From NCBI GenBank assembly GCA_019843655.1, contig JACDQD010000002.1, positions 12,423,154-12,487,153 on the forward strand: a stretch of 64,000 bases of DNA, written 5' to 3'. This document shows, one piece after another, positions 33,801 through 47,454 of this stretch. This DNA comes from Lethocerus indicus (Eukaryota; Arthropoda; Insecta; Hemiptera; Belostomatidae). How positions within the stretch are numbered: position 1 is the stretch's first letter; each line of letters starts with the position of its first letter. The position numbers and the translations under genes were made by a program. Under the pieces are notes generated by a model that was not told where the DNA came from, did not search any database, and was given only the letters and a program-made list of their open reading frames with translations.

Positions 33801-35843
33801 AAATTAACAATTTGTATAATGCGAATTTAATAAGAAACGTATACTTCTTTATCCTGCTTTCCTCATTCAATTACTCACTATAGTTTATCACGTAAATATA
33901 GTGTACTTATGTATTTAGTGTGTATATAGTGGTGTGCGATTTTCTGTTTTCGCCGGCATATCCAGACACAAAAAGCGACGGCGGAGGGCTTCATCAAGCG
34001 TTTTTCGTGGTGTGCATACATTCTCTCTACAATGAACTTGTTTCAGGTTGTTTCAAGTGTTTATTTGAGACCCTTGCGCGGCTGCCACCTTCGGTCGTCG
34101 GAAAAGTTGGCAGAACAATAGATGAAAGGGTTTTTGTTAATTTGAATTTTGTCCGTCTTCGGCCTAGGGCAGCTCATGAAATCCGCCATTCTCAGTTCCC
34201 TCCAGCACGCATTATTGTAGATAATTCGTGGCCACGACCAATCTTAGGGATGGTAGCCCGTGGGGTTTGCGGTGTTAATGCTTTAGTGTTTGAGATGGGC
34301 TCCGTAGAAAGTAGAGGTTTATTTTATATCTTATCGGTTCGGACGGAACGTAAAATAGACCTAGAGATATGTTCTCGGCGGTGGCAGTTATAGCCCGGGG
34401 GTGGAATGATTGTGTAAGAGGTTTGAGTGACTTAAAAGGAGGCGGACTGCTAATCGCGGGTCGTTAAGTAGCGGCGGGCCTGCTACTGGCTTGGCGGTGG
34501 GCTCCAATTAATTCGTCATTACCGTTGGACCCGGCGTGATATCGGGCCCTCTCTCCGCTCACACTAAATGCCACCTGTTAAACTCGGGCTCCCACCCCGG
34601 CTTCACCACCGAATCCCTCCGCCTTCTAATCTTATGGTAGCACTGTAATGGCTCCGTATTTGTCCGTTTCTGACAGTCAAATTGCCGGCTGCATACCTTC
34701 TGATTACCATTTGTATAAACTATGTCTTTGTCCGCGAACCGAGGCCTCGGTGTTTCAAACGCCCCCGGCTCTGTGATGAGCCCTACTCGATGACTCCGCT
34801 TGGGACTAATGCTTATCGGTGGATCGGCCCCAGCCACCCCCCGGCACTCAACATCCGGCCATCTCCACACCTTACATAAAATGCTAGCTTACTATAATAA
34901 AATAATGATAAAGGCAAAAAATGTTACGATATTAATGTTATAACGTACTATAGGAAGTTGCTTTATATCCTCCGAATTAGATTTGATAGGAATTAATGTG
35001 GAATAAACAACAAAGCATTTGTTGTTCCAAGATTGTGGAACGTAAATATCTTTGTTTTGTTTTATACGCACAGATATATTTATATACATAATATACGTAA
35101 AGAAAATAATTTAATAAAATACAGTGTTCTTCTAAGAAGAAGTGACGGAACGCTGGAAATCTCAATGCGCAATTTCCGTATTCATTAGCGCGAAAACAGT
35201 AATTTGGATTATAATTATAGTAATTGAGAAATCTCACAGGCCTGTCCTTCACTTCCGGCTTGCACGCAGAAATTAATTGTATCTGTCAAAACGCCTTTAA
35301 CACAAAGCTGCCAGCTTCTAACGGAATCTATTTATAAAGAACTAGGAATATATTTCGCTCTCAATTATACTAATTAAAAAATAGATTTCAATTATCTCTA
35401 GTGTACGGAATAATAAATGTTAAATTTGGCTGCGACGGGCTATGAAGGGAAAGCCTGTTTAACTTTTCCAATTTAAATGGCGTTAATTCGAAACTCCGTT
35501 ATAATTAAGGGATATTCAAATTAAGGAAGTTACACGTAACCTCGTTTCTGTTCTTTCCGTGGTAGCGCTGTTGTTCATGATCGTGACGCACATTCATTTG
35601 CGGAGCTATTAAAATTAATGGAACGCAATAACAAAAAATAATTACAGGAGATCTTCGCGTAGGGTCTGTCGGTTCGCATTAAGAGATTACTTATTTAACT
35701 TCCAAATGAAAACGGGAGGAGTATCGGATCCGGCCCTGGGGGAAGGCGTATACATCCCGCGTGCCCTATCTCGACGGTTAAGTGTGTGTATATTTCCCCT
35801 GTATAATAACAGCCGAGCGAGTCCCGACTCCGAGATCTAGATA
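30821..35843. other. Noncoding DNA
   Basis: No supported gene. A 157-codon open frame at 33,920-34,393 is about the longest expected by chance in this much DNA and resembles nothing I recognise. The segment 31,830-33,300 is AT-rich and holds a perfect inverted repeat at 32,945-32,970; 34,400-34,880 is GC-richer. Confidence 0.5.
32945..32970. repeat. Perfect inverted repeat, 12-bp arms, 2-nt spacer
   Basis: Arms GTAAAGGATCAA and TTGATCCTTTAC are exact reverse complements separated by AG. It could be a palindromic protein-binding site or a remnant of a small inverted-repeat element. Confidence 0.9.
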
Positions 35844-35851
35844 GCGGTGGC

Positions 35852-35887
<36 letters not shown>
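35844..35887 (+). repeat. (GGC)n / (GGT) trinucleotide repeat
   Basis: Run of GGC triplets, with GGT at its start, encoding a spurious poly-Pro stretch on the minus strand. A YY1/Pho-type motif overlaps its right end. Confidence 0.92.
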
Positions 35888-35896
35888 CGCCATGTT
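35886..35896 (-). promoter_or_regulatory. YY1/Pho-type motif (minus strand)
   Basis: GCCGCCATGTT on the plus strand is the reverse complement of AACATGGCGGC, an exact match to AANATGGCGGC. It abuts the GGC repeat, so composition bias may help explain it. Confidence 0.3.
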
Positions 35897-37739
35897 GTCA
35901 TTGATAAGGCCCGGCCGGGGCCAGTGTGTGCGCCCAGCCATGAGTTATATACAACGCCGTGGGTTATATATATTTCATACGTGACCAACCGGTCACACCC
36001 ATATCTGGGGCCCGGCCTCCTTCCATATTCTGAATTTCTAATTACCTCCGCGCTTTTTCTCGGTACGCCTTGAAAAATTTCACCGATGCGGCAGTTTCGC
36101 ATAAATGTATAATATATAACAAGAAATAGTAGCACAATAGATGAATAGTATACGTTATATATCCGCGTGGAGACTAATAAGGAAAAATTACCATCACAAC
36201 GGTGAAAAGACTTTATGTTGCAAGAGTTGCTAAGGTCCATGAACAGCTCGACCAGCACAACAAAGTTTTGTCTCAATACAAAACTTACTCAAATATTCTA
36301 CAATATTTGGAATTCCCCAAAAAAGTAAAACCAGAGTAGTAAGAAATAGATTTTATATTGAACTTTTATACTTATAATTTAAAAATTTTGTTACACTCTC
36401 CTCTTTACTATTATTTATTTATTCATTCTTTGTATTACTTCTCGGCGCAGCACGTTCTTGATTATCTTTCGTCTGTGAAGAAGATAGAATAATGAGTGGG
36501 TATACTTCAGTACGTGATATTGAGTTAATTCCTGTATATTAGAGTGGTGTGAGACCTTACTCCGAACATTGGAAATTCAAGAAATTTATTGCGACCCGAT
36601 TTTGTGCCGTATTTTTTGCTTCGACGAATTAACGACGGAATTAACGATATTTATATAATTGCCTTTTTCGTAGAAGTTGGTAGATGTATTGTCATGTGGA
36701 AATAAACCAAAACTGTTACATGTAAAATAGTAAATTTCTTTTAAACTGTTTTCATCCAACCGATGGATTATATTTCCGTTGTTTATTTTCATGAGAACGC
36801 TTTTTAACGAGGAAATGAGGAATCGATAACTAATACATTCGCCTATTAAGGGCCAATTATTTTAGATCTTGTCCGGTGTTCGGGGCAATAAATAACCGTC
36901 CCTGTCGGACGTCTCCGGAGTCACCGATGTTGTGGGAGTTTAATAACATTAACGAAGCCTGCCATGACTCATTCAAGGAACACAATTCAAGAGCCATTCG
37001 TGTAATGAACCTTATAATTATCTAATTCAGTCAGTTAAGTGGAATTGCATCGGGCGCCTAGAGTAGAGAAGTTTACGCTGGAATACAATAAAAGTTTAAT
37101 CATTGTCGAGTGAACATATATCTTTAATTTTACGTTGAGTACCAATGCATTGAAACTGCATTTGTTTAAATTTCGAACGACTGAGATTTTTCTTCCGAGG
37201 CAGACATCGTGGTACTAACTGCCTAGGTTGAGACCGAATAACGAGTCCCCTAAATTGAAATAATGGATTAGTTTCTGCTATCAAAAATTGCCTCTTTATA
37301 TTCCGACTTATTGTGTTTTATTACACGCAAAATTTAGTAGGTACGATGAAGTAATTATAAAACGAAACGATGTAACGAAATCGATGTTAGCGATTAATGA
37401 AATAAATATCGTCTATCACGAATGTCCGGCCTAAAGGAGTGGCGATGTATGGCCAAGAGTGGACGAAGTGCGCCAAAACAATTAACTAGGAGAGCCATAG
37501 GAAGGACTGTGGTTAGCGGGATGATTTAATACAAAGGTAAAGGGGCCGATAGTGGGCGGTCTGCGAGGCGTTCTACTGGCGGACTACTGAGCCGTTGGCG
37601 AGTTGAGGCCGACGATAGGGCAGAGGAGGGCCGAGCTCATGAATTATTGAGCGCCGGTGTCAGGGCGGCTTGGCGCGAACTTGGCCCAAGCGCCCAGTCG
37701 TAAAGTTAGACCGGCCCCGAGCATCATAAATCACCGGCT

Positions 37740-37955
37740 CCACCCCCTTCCTTCCCTCATCCCTCCCTCCCTCCATCCTTTCCGAGGTCCCACCGAGGGC
37801 GGCTTATCTCGCCCGAGCGAAGAAGTACCTACCTGCCCCCGCCGGTAATTCCGTCTTCGATGCCCGTGTTATTTGCGCGCGGCGACCCTCAATCCCTCTC
37901 CCTCTCTCTCTCAATCCTCCCCCTCCCCTCTCACTCCCCCTCTCTCACTCCGCTG
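37740..37955 (+). repeat. Interrupted pyrimidine-rich (CCCT/CT)n tracts
   Basis: Two polypyrimidine tracts separated by about 100 bp of unique GC-rich DNA. They are degenerate microsatellites. Confidence 0.7.
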
Positions 37956-38255
37956 CAGAATAAACCCTCGCGTTAGTCGAAAGGTCGAAAGAACAATAAA
38001 GGCGGTTTTGAACTGAGTTTTATTGTTCCGCTGACTGCCCGTACACACCGCTTTAACGAGCGGCGCAATTATGCCCCAGACGCCGGGCAAATGTTTTGAA
38101 AGCTAACGAATGTTTTACTCTCTTTTTATAGGCCTATGTACTGGCTATTTGAATTCGATTTTGGACGGCTCGTTTACGATTTGGAGTAGTTCTCGCGGTA
38201 AAACGACATTTCAGTAATTTTATCTGCCAATTATTTCCTAAAATATCGGAATGAA

Positions 38256-38411
38256 GTGTGGTGCGGAAATGTACTTAACTAGGTCTTTTGGTTCACTTGC
38301 ACCGACTAATTAGATTACTAAAAATAAACTTCAATAAATTTTGGATCAACAGGAAAACTTTTACTATCGTAAATACACAATACCAGTGCAGTGAGGATGC
38401 CCAAAAACGAA
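38256..38411 (-). mobile_element. Fragment of the composite repeat (inverted arm plus block B)
   Basis: Positions 38,256-38,382 are the diverged reverse complement of the arm at about 61,708-61,837, including the GGTGCGGAAATGTACTTAA segment, the ACTAAAAATAAAC segment and the ATCAACAGGAAAAC segment. Positions 38,387-38,411 match, in the plus direction, the block-B phrase AGTGAGGATGCCCAAAAA found at 48.0 and 62.7 kb. The internal minisatellite and the hammerhead-like tail are absent. No coding sequence is present. Confidence 0.75.
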
Positions 38412-40196
38412 TCGCCGTGGCAACTGTTTAATTTATCCTAACTGAATTTATATATTCGTTGTACTAAAATGTAGCTGTATGGTTTTCCTAATTAAGGAAA
38501 TGCTCGCGATTGACGAGGTTCATTGTCAGGTGAATGAAACAAGATTTACTACTCTTGTTGAGGAAATGATGAAAGCAAAGAATGTTAGACAAAGGAGTTT
38601 TAAGGCAAATTATGTTGGTACATAAGAGAAAATAAGATTACGTCTTCATAAATTTCGTGCAATTAACATTATCATAATATTATATATGATGCGCTAATAC
38701 AATAATACCATAATTCTCCAAATATTTGTCAATTACAAATTTCAAATAAATACCCTCATTATTTAAGACAAGAGTAATATTAAGAGTAATGTTCATGCCA
38801 TGGCACGTTATTATGCACCCGTGTTCAATGATCGAACCAGTGAAGGACATATGAGACCGGAACATGACTTTCTCCCAACACACTAGGCATATCAATAGAT
38901 CCGAGGATAATTATAAATACATCAATTACTGTGCCAGTCTTATAGGTGGCGTTCTACGCGACTTCAATTCCATATGTTGTCGCTCCTTGTAACGTGCCTC
39001 CGTTTTAATATTTCAGTTATCTTAGATGGGATAGCTTGCATTGTCGCATAACCTGTCGCGTTTGGTGACAAGAAACTGGAGGGACCTCAGTACGAAACGT
39101 TTCGAAAGTTTATTAAAAATTAGCCCGACTACGTGACCAAGATGCGTCCGGTCCGATAAAAAAATGTAATTCACGATATCTTAGGTTAATATCGGAATTC
39201 TTCAGTGATGGCCTTAACGCGCTTCTTACCTGTGGAGGAAGGGGGGGCTCGATTCCCAGTTTTCTTGTGGGCTCGACCTTCACAGGACCGAACCGAGCAT
39301 GTGTAGCATGCCTCACGTCAGTTCAGCCACTAAGAACATGGCCAATCAACCAATACTAACGACACAAGTATAACATGAATGGTTAACATATACTAATTAC
39401 AATTTGTATTTAATTATACGCCCAGCAGACGATTTCACTTTACATCGTCGTATAAAAACATACGGGAAGAAAAACCTCGTTTTGAGAAAGAGGCTCACAT
39501 TTTGGACCCTCCATTTTAAATATCTTGTTGTCACGACTATTAAAATTAATCGAATTAAAAATAAAAATACTTTTAAAATACTTCGAGGCAAAGGGAATGT
39601 GATGCTTAGCTCTGTTAACCGGTAAATTTAATACCTGATCATACTTGAAATTAATGCTGGTGGGACGTACTAATGACAGTTATATCAACGATTACTGTGC
39701 ACATTATTACTTACCACTATCGCTGGATGTTTTATATATTTTAATGTGAAATTCCAGATAGCCCGTGGAACCGGCCTTTTATGAAATTCACCCTGAGCTT
39801 TCTTTTTCTTCCGTGTCTAAAGACTTAAACAAACGAAAAAAAGGAGGAGGTAGAATTCATAGTAAAGCCAGTTCGGTGTTTTCAAGCGTTGCAGCATGAA
39901 AGAAGGAGGAAGAAGAAGACGGAGTGTATAATAAAAAAACTGGATGACGCCCCTGGCCGGGCCCCGGGCACCAACAATGTAGGCGGGTCCTAGCAGATGA
40001 GGTCGGGCGGCGGGCTGCGGTGAGGGGCGACCGAGAGAGACAGACAGATGGGCGAGTACGCAAGAGGGACAGAGACGGAGAACGGATGCATTATTTATGA
40101 GCCGGGGCCTGTAAGTAAAATGGCCGGCGGCGGTGTGGCTGCTGCCCACGGTAGCAACTGCCTCCTATACAAGAACGGAGATCGGGCCCCAGATAA

Positions 40197-40198
<2 letters not shown>

Positions 40199-40260
<62 letters not shown>
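40199..40260 (+). repeat. (CT)31 microsatellite
   Basis: Pure CT repeat of 62 bp (GA on the minus strand). It lies next to a GC-rich block at about 40,090-40,170 with GGCCGGCGGCGG words. Confidence 0.97.
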
Positions 40261-40263
<3 letters not shown>

Positions 40264-43200
40264 CCCGTCAAGAAACTACGATCCCTCCTCCGACTCACTT
40301 AATATACATGCGACCCAACTCTTGTAGGCGGATTTTTTAATTCGTTCTTCAAGACCCCTCCTGCTGTATGCTGATGCGCGCCCGCACCACAAAAAACTCC
40401 CACAACGGCCCCTCCCGCCAGAGGAAAGAACATCCTGATTTTATTGACCGTATGGGATCGACGCGTCCGTATCTCTCAAATGAATGTCTCCGATCTAGCT
40501 GCCGTTGTCGGTACATAACGGATCTGGAGTGTTATAACTATTAAAGAAGCGTAAAAATACTAACAGTAAACGTTAACTCCTTTGTTATGTAGGTTCTTTG
40601 CTACCTCTTAGGTATTGCTTTCAATAAGGTAGATCAGACACATTTTTAGATGGTGCATAAAAGCTCTCTCGCTGCCCCATTCTACCGGCCTTGTCTCCAC
40701 TGTCTCAGGCACAGTTTATCGGCAGCCTCAGCACACAATATACTTCTCGACCCGGAAGGCGGTCGATGTGCGATCGCACCTGAAGGAATCGTCAGAAATA
40801 CTTGGCGCTTCCTTCTCCTTCTGTGTGACGACGGCTGCTGTTACATCTTCTTCGCGGAACCGTTCCGAATCGGTGGTCGGGTACGTAGCGTCGATTGTGA
40901 ACAGTTCGAGTCGGGAACTCGGAAGGAAATTGGCGGCTAATTGGCCGTCTCCTTCCACATCATGACGGGCGTGCCGTCGGTGGCCTTCTCAACCACCGAG
41001 GTCACCAAGTTCTGTTCAGCCGATTTGTCAATGAGGTGTTTGTATCGAAAACCCGACGCACCCGAGTATCAACGGTATGCACACTCCCATCCAGGAAACG
41101 AATAACCGTATTTTATCTATCCATTTATCTGAAGTGAATAGAGCCCGGCTACAAGCGCTGTTAGACCATTGCGGAATGTATAACTATGATATTTATTATT
41201 TGCTGCCGACCATTTGGAGGCTGCCAGATCATAGGCGGCCCCGACAATCGGTTTTGTTTACCGATTTAATTGAATAATTGTCCGCTCTTACCGCCCGAGG
41301 TTATTACCGCCGCCACCTATTGTTCAACCGGCTGGGATTACTCCGTTTTTAGAAAAAAATGTTCCCAAAACTAATTTGCATATCCGTTTAGTATTTACCG
41401 GCGGAACGGTCCAGAGTTCGAGCGTTATAATTGGATTTTATAAATATGTAATAAATACGGGATACGGCGGCGGTTTTTAACTTTTAATAGGGATTCCCCC
41501 GGTAAATTTCCTCGTGGAAGAAAGAAAAAAAAACCCGAAACCAGTTGAACCAGGAATCGTCGGTTCTTTTATTTTCAGTATCATTCCCGCCGTTTAAGGG
41601 GTGGTATAAGTTAGGCGCCAATTAACCCGGGCCGCTCCGCGGCAATTTACAATGTATTATACCGTAAAGTGTTCACGCGAATAATCCAATTAGAAAGGCA
41701 GTAATTACGGTACATTAAACCGCCGTATATTAGGCTAATCGTACATTTATTTGTGGGCAACCAACCCCACCACCCGACCGAATTAAATTTGTGTATCAGA
41801 TATTCTAATTTCTCAATTAATTCAGTCAGCTCTATTTAGGCAATAATGGCCCGGTTAATGGGAAGCGTTTGTTGGTTTTTACCGGCGCCACTTTGTTCCG
41901 TGAGTTATTGGTTTAGAAAAGAGCCGAGTTTTCAAGTTTATAAGTGTCAATATTGTATTTTCGAAAAATTTATTTTTATCATTATTATTCAGTAGCGATA
42001 TTTATATCGGTTTTGGAATACCATGGTCTTGTGATCTTCTATCTCCGCTTAGTGGTTTGGCGCTAATGTTTATGACCCCGCGACATGCTCAGGTGTTTCA
42101 TAGGTTGCCATTCCCGGCTTACCACCATGTCGGAACACAAATTGGATACTTTTATCGGAGGTAGGGTTAAAATAAACTGGCATTTTCATCGTTGAAAAGT
42201 ATTATTTATTTAATTATTATATCAATGAACCAAAAGCAAGAACTTAAATGGCCGTTGTGGAGCGGGGTACGGCCGGCTACCTTGGGGTTTACTGTCAGTG
42301 TAACAAGTGTTGCTTCCCCTCGCCGTTCCAGCGAGGTCGTTCGTGGGAAATTAATCGTGAGAAGTGAATTGTGCCAATAGAATATTCCGAAGCCAACAAT
42401 TCGTGACGTTTCATCGAGACTTCCCTCACTCGTCCAGTGGCAGCATCAATTCCGCGCTTCCTCTCCAGACCTATCCCAAAATACATATGCATTCCCCCTT
42501 TTTACTGAATTTTGTCCTGCGCGTACCTGATTCGCAACCAAACAGGATCAAACAGGTTGAAAAATCCATTCATTATTATTTCCGCGTTAGATTATATTCT
42601 AAAAAATAGAAGGTAATGATGTATATGTTAACAAAATTGAAGGGTCGAATTTTTACCTTACGCGTAGGTTTTACTTAAATTCAATTCTTGGATATCTCAG
42701 ATATGGAACAGCTGAGATTTTGCGATTACAAATGGCTCGTACTTAAACAAAATTTGACGGTCGATATTTTTCTCCCTGTGATTAGAGATGGCTAACGGAA
42801 TAACGCAGTTTAGGATAGTCCCTAACCAGATTATATCGAAATAATGTTATTTACGAGAAATCATTTGACATAATGGGCGGTGGAAACGAAGCGAACAATT
42901 TTAAAAATTCATAAACTCCTTGCCGTCTACTTATTCGGTCGAAATGAATATTATTACGGCCTTTCACTGGCTGATTGGTCACAACAGATTTGTTCTCCGA
43001 CCACTGTAATTTTCCAGTCTAATTCATAGCTCACGACTTTAATATAAAGCCGAGAAGAGGGGGGAGTCGGTGTTAAATTAATTTAAATTGAAGCTTACCG
43101 TTCAACAGCCGAGCAATCCTATAATTTATTATGAAACCCCAGATAAGAGTTAAAGTCCTGATCGTTTTCGCAGACTCTCGTTGGGTTGGGTTTCTTTGAT

Positions 43201-44633
43201 CAGTCCCCTCGGTACTTTTGAACGATCGGAGGGGCCTCCGGCTACCATGTGTATTACAACTCAATTAAATTAGAAACCTCGTTGGGAGAACTTTCAGTGT
43301 TTAATAAAATAAATATTTTAATTAGATTCGCAGTCGCTGTTAACAGGAGCATTTACTACTAGATTCAATTTACCATTGTATTTTTTATGTAATCATAATT
43401 CCTTACAAGCGTTCCATTGAATCTTTTATTGTGTTTGTTCTTACGTTAGAACGATTTCGGATTGGTTCATCGTCAAGCGTAAGGGTCTCGATATGAAGTT
43501 GATTTGCTTGGCGGAATAATTTTTTAAGGAAAAATATCGCGAGAGAAAATTTAAACCGCTAAGGCGTCCATAAGTTAACATGTTAGCAGCTTATTTTACG
43601 GCCCAGGTGTCCCTTCCCGTACGGTTTTGTACGGAGGCGTCGATTTCGCCGCCTCCGTCCCATGCCATTAGCATAATGAGAAACGAGAATTCCTACCTTC
43701 CTAATGCGTACGCGCTATTAGGGAAGAAATGATGTCGGGAGTCTTAATTCTTGGCGGGGTCGCCTTGTTTCGTGCTGCGAGCAAATTAAATGTAAAAACA
43801 GCGGAATGAGTGGAGCGAGATAAGAAGACACGGAGCGTTTTTCGGCGTTAAACTGTTTCCACGGACTTCCTTCGGCAGGTTAGCGACAGTTCCCGGTTCG
43901 AAGCTATTTTGTTTTATTTTATTTTGTTTTTGTCTTTATCTCTTTCATTGTCCGACAGAATTGGGGCCCCGGACGATGTTCGTGACGACAAAACCCGTGT
44001 ACCACCGCCGGCGAATAACAAATGAAGCCGCCAGGGTAAACCTGATTTACTGGCCGGCCCTCTCGGCGGTCGATCCCTCTAAACCGCTTACCAGAAAAGG
44101 CCGCCTCTTTCTATCCTAATCCTAATCGGCTTCCCCCATCTTCCCAATGGTTCGATAAGTTCACTCGCTATTTAAGGAAATCCGTTCTGACAATCCGTGA
44201 TCGAACAAAAACGCTAATAACTACTAATAAATTATCCACTTATTATTTTATAGTACATAATAATAGTGACCGAAAATAAAACACCTACTGGCTATTCTAA
44301 TATGCGCTCCGCCGATAAATTTTCTTTTCAATATGCACTTTACCAAGAGTACGTAAATTCGAACTTGGGATTTTCACATTTCAATTTTCATTCGTAAATA
44401 ATGATGAGAGGATTTTTTTAAATGGTGTTTATCTTCTGGTGTTTCTTCTCTGTTTATTAACATTTCTGATAAATAAATTCACAGATCATTATCTTCGCCT
44501 TTTACACGCATTGCTTTGTAATATGGTAATGTGTAATGTATGGCACTCATAGAATGTATTGAGGTATGTAAATTTGCCATCTGATAAAATATTCGTCCGT
44601 TACTGAGACTCTGGCGATTTTCAGTTGTGTAAT
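40261..44633. other. Noncoding DNA, GC-rich blocks
   Basis: No supported gene. GC-richer blocks at about 40,350-41,900 and 43,560-44,150 are rich in CCGG, TAATTA and AATTA words. Such words suit developmental enhancers but are too common to prove it. Open frames on both strands at 40,650-40,965 overlap each other and show no known domain. Confidence 0.5.
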
Positions 44634-44720
44634 GCTACCGGCAACAGCTGAAGCCGGTCTAGACCAGAACTAAGCCAGCAAGTAGAGAACAGAAGATTAA
44701 ATGAGCCATGAAATTCCAAA
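44634..44720 (+). mobile_element. Diverged copy of the repeat tail
   Basis: Aligns with the tails at 48.1 and 62.8 kb: GCTAC, then GCCGGTCTAG, then a diverged form of CCAGCGAGGGGAGACAGAAA. The CTGAAGA part of the hammerhead core is deleted. It contains a 10-bp palindrome, GGTCTAGACC, at 44,656-44,665. Confidence 0.5.
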
Positions 44721-46304
44721 CTCTCTTCCAACACCTAACATACATAGTTACCTACACAGTAACTTTATTCCAAAAAAAGTTCAATTAACAATTAATTATT
44801 AATAAACATTTGAATAATTGTTCATATTGTTAACTGTAAGTCATTTCTCTCGAAGTTGGAAACCACCTTCTTGTTGCCCTTTTAAACTGCAATTATTATT
44901 TCCTAATATTGGAATTGAACAAGGCTGCGATAATTGTAGCAATGCAAATACAATCTTCAAACGTTTAAAAAAAACATTGACGTGATGGATTTCACGGGTA
45001 AGTTTCACAGGGATACTTTTTTCTTTCCTTTCGGTCCAGCGTTTTATCAGATTTACCGATGTAGATGAATATTTACGACCGGTAGTAATTTGGGTGCCGT
45101 AAGGCTCTGCGGATACAAAGTATGACATTAAGGAGTGATTTGTTGAAGCATTAAACTGTTATAATTATAGTCGCACCGTTAACAACAACAACAGTACATC
45201 ACGCCCGAACTACCCGAAAAATGTTCCTCGGGCTTTTTGCTGAAATTCCTGGCGTCCCCTTACGATATATGATGGCCACTTTGTGAAGGCACTTCTGAAA
45301 GTTATAACGGTGATAATTCTCTGGCCGTCCGGATGGGGTTAGAAATTGCCCTCGAATTTCGTACACATCTCTTCTTGCCTTACCGTAAGGTAAGAAACCT
45401 TTTCTTTTTACCACTCATTATTCCAGTGCTACTTCTTAACCGGCCGCCGAGCACTCACAACAGCTACAACAATGCGACCTGTTTAGCCTTTCTAATATCG
45501 GGCTTTTAACTTACCTCCCGGGCGGTTAACATAAAATTTACATAAATTATGTTGGTTTAATGGGCGGTTATGACATTTCTCTTAGAACGAATTTCTTTTT
45601 TATCTGCCCCGTACGATACATTGAATTAGTGATCCCGGGAGGTTTTTAATTTCAAATTAGGCCCGAGGGAGCTCGTATGCATACAAAACACGTGTGGGCA
45701 ACGGCGGCCGATAATGAAAATCGATTTCGGAAAAATCGACGATTCCCTCTTGAAATTCGTACGGCACAGTGTCGGAAACTGAGGGAAAAAATCTCGAATA
45801 TTCATAAACACGACACACCGGTACAGATAACGTCAAATTGTTTCCACCTTCCATTTAAATTCAACTGAGCTTCTGAGCCTCTGAGTTATTACAAAATAGT
45901 TTTTTTATGCAGCGTAGAAGACAAATGTAAGAATAATAATAGGTTACTTGTACCTTATATTTTGTCACATTTCTTCTATTCTAGTACTTCCGTTTTATAT
46001 AAACAAATTTATAAGTTATTATAATCATAAACTGGAAACAGTAGTTTATGCGAGACCTCTATAACGAGTGAATTCCGAATATCCTTTTAATTCATCCATA
46101 CAATTTACCGGGTTGGAGTTAGAGTCAATGGTAACGGCCCGAATTTTCCTATATCTGCAAATTTGAATTGATTAAAAGGTAGGAGCTCACTAATTACAGT
46201 GCATGTAGTTATCGTTACATTCCACGATTACATAAGAGATTATGCCATAATTTCCAGCACAACCTTGTGACTAGATAATTGTTCAATTACAAAAATCTTC
46301 CCTC

Positions 46305-46305
<1 letters not shown>
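44721..46305. other. Noncoding DNA
   Basis: Nothing recognised. Composition is mixed and mostly AT-rich, and there are no long open frames. Confidence 0.55.

Positions 46306-46347
<42 letters not shown>
46306..46347 (+). repeat. (TA)21 microsatellite
   Basis: 42 bp of alternating TA. Confidence 0.97.
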
Positions 46348-46349
<2 letters not shown>

Positions 46350-47454
46350 CCATACAAATTTTAAGCTTCCAGGTTTATATTTATTTTAACTCTCACATAC
46401 CGCCGTTTCACTATTAGATAGTCACCACCATCATTTGGCGATAATTCAAACCAGCTTAATCTCGCGATTTTTACGCGCCCTAGCCCGGTGGTCGTTTTAA
46501 ACGGCAAAACGAAAGAAGGAAAGAACGAGGCGACTTAAAAAAAATTTAAATTCAGCGACGGGCATTATAAATGTCGGGCGGTCACACGAGCCCGTTTTGG
46601 CGGGGGACCGTCTTCCATTAAAACGGGATGAGGGAGCACGCGAGTCCATTCATTTATCCGGCGGAGGCGTTACAGGGGCCGGCGGCCATATCTCCACGGC
46701 CGATAACACTGGCGAATTTATTAGGGGGCCACCCCCGGGGTAATTAGGCTCGAGGATGGGCAGAACTGAAATAGTGGAAGCGGGCATGCGAGCGGTGCTC
46801 TTCTTCCGAGGGCCCGGCCTAAGTGGCTCTTACCCTGATTTTTAATTACCGTGCAATTATGTAGCGGAGGGATGATTTTTGGGAGGGAGGGCCCTCCGAT
46901 TAAGGGCCGGTTAACCGTTTGTTTTATGTTCGGGCCGGGGAGAGAGGCCCGCGGAAGGTCCCAACGGACCTATTGGCGTTAATCTGGTTTAATTACAGGG
47001 GCCCCAGGATTAGCCCCTACCCTCACCACCGGATGTGGCCAGACCCCTAGTTTTTCTTAGGCTTTTTATCCCGGAAAAAACTACCGGGCAGCGGAGAGAT
47101 AATATCGCGTTTCATTGATGCCCGACATTTTTCATTCGGAAGGCCCCCTTTACCCCGGCATACCCGGTCTGTGAGTTCAGGTACCTGGGAGCTGGACCGA
47201 TAGTCAAGAGAACGACGGAAATATTAAAAACGGTTTAAATAATTGTGGACCCTTTCTTTGAACGACGATTGACACCGACTCGTTTAGTTCAATAGTTTAA
47301 AGATCACACCTCGTACTGGTTCATGAAATTAAATAATGAGCATTAGCATTGGCTACTAACGGAGGGAGAACTAAAAATGGGAAATACCATTGAATCTACT
47401 TACCCGGAGATAGCCGGAAAAAACCCTTTCTGGGGAATGACAGCTGCCTTTGAT
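46348..47454. other. Noncoding GC-rich block
   Basis: From about 46,440 to 47,200 the DNA is one of the most GC- and CpG-rich parts of the desert, with GGCC and CCGG runs mixed with TAATTA-type words. No gene is supported. This is a good candidate for a conserved regulatory block. Confidence 0.5.

Larger units (their letters stand above)
35897..40198. other. Noncoding DNA with a pyrimidine tract and a repeat fragment
   Basis: No supported gene. GC- and pyrimidine-rich sequence occupies about 37,540-37,960, including CCCT and CTCT runs at 37,740-37,790 and 37,890-37,955. A mobile-element fragment lies at 38,256-38,411. The stretch 38,430-38,800 is AT-rich. GC-rich sequence resumes at about 39,950 and leads into the CT repeat. 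Confidence 0.55.

Noticed and set aside
33920..34393. 157-codon open frame on the plus strand
   Set aside because: About one frame of this length is expected by chance in six frames of 64 kb at this base composition, and no motif or splice context supports it.
35695..36276. 193-codon open frame on the minus strand with poly-proline
   Set aside because: It spans the (GGC)n repeat, and the remainder resembles no known protein.
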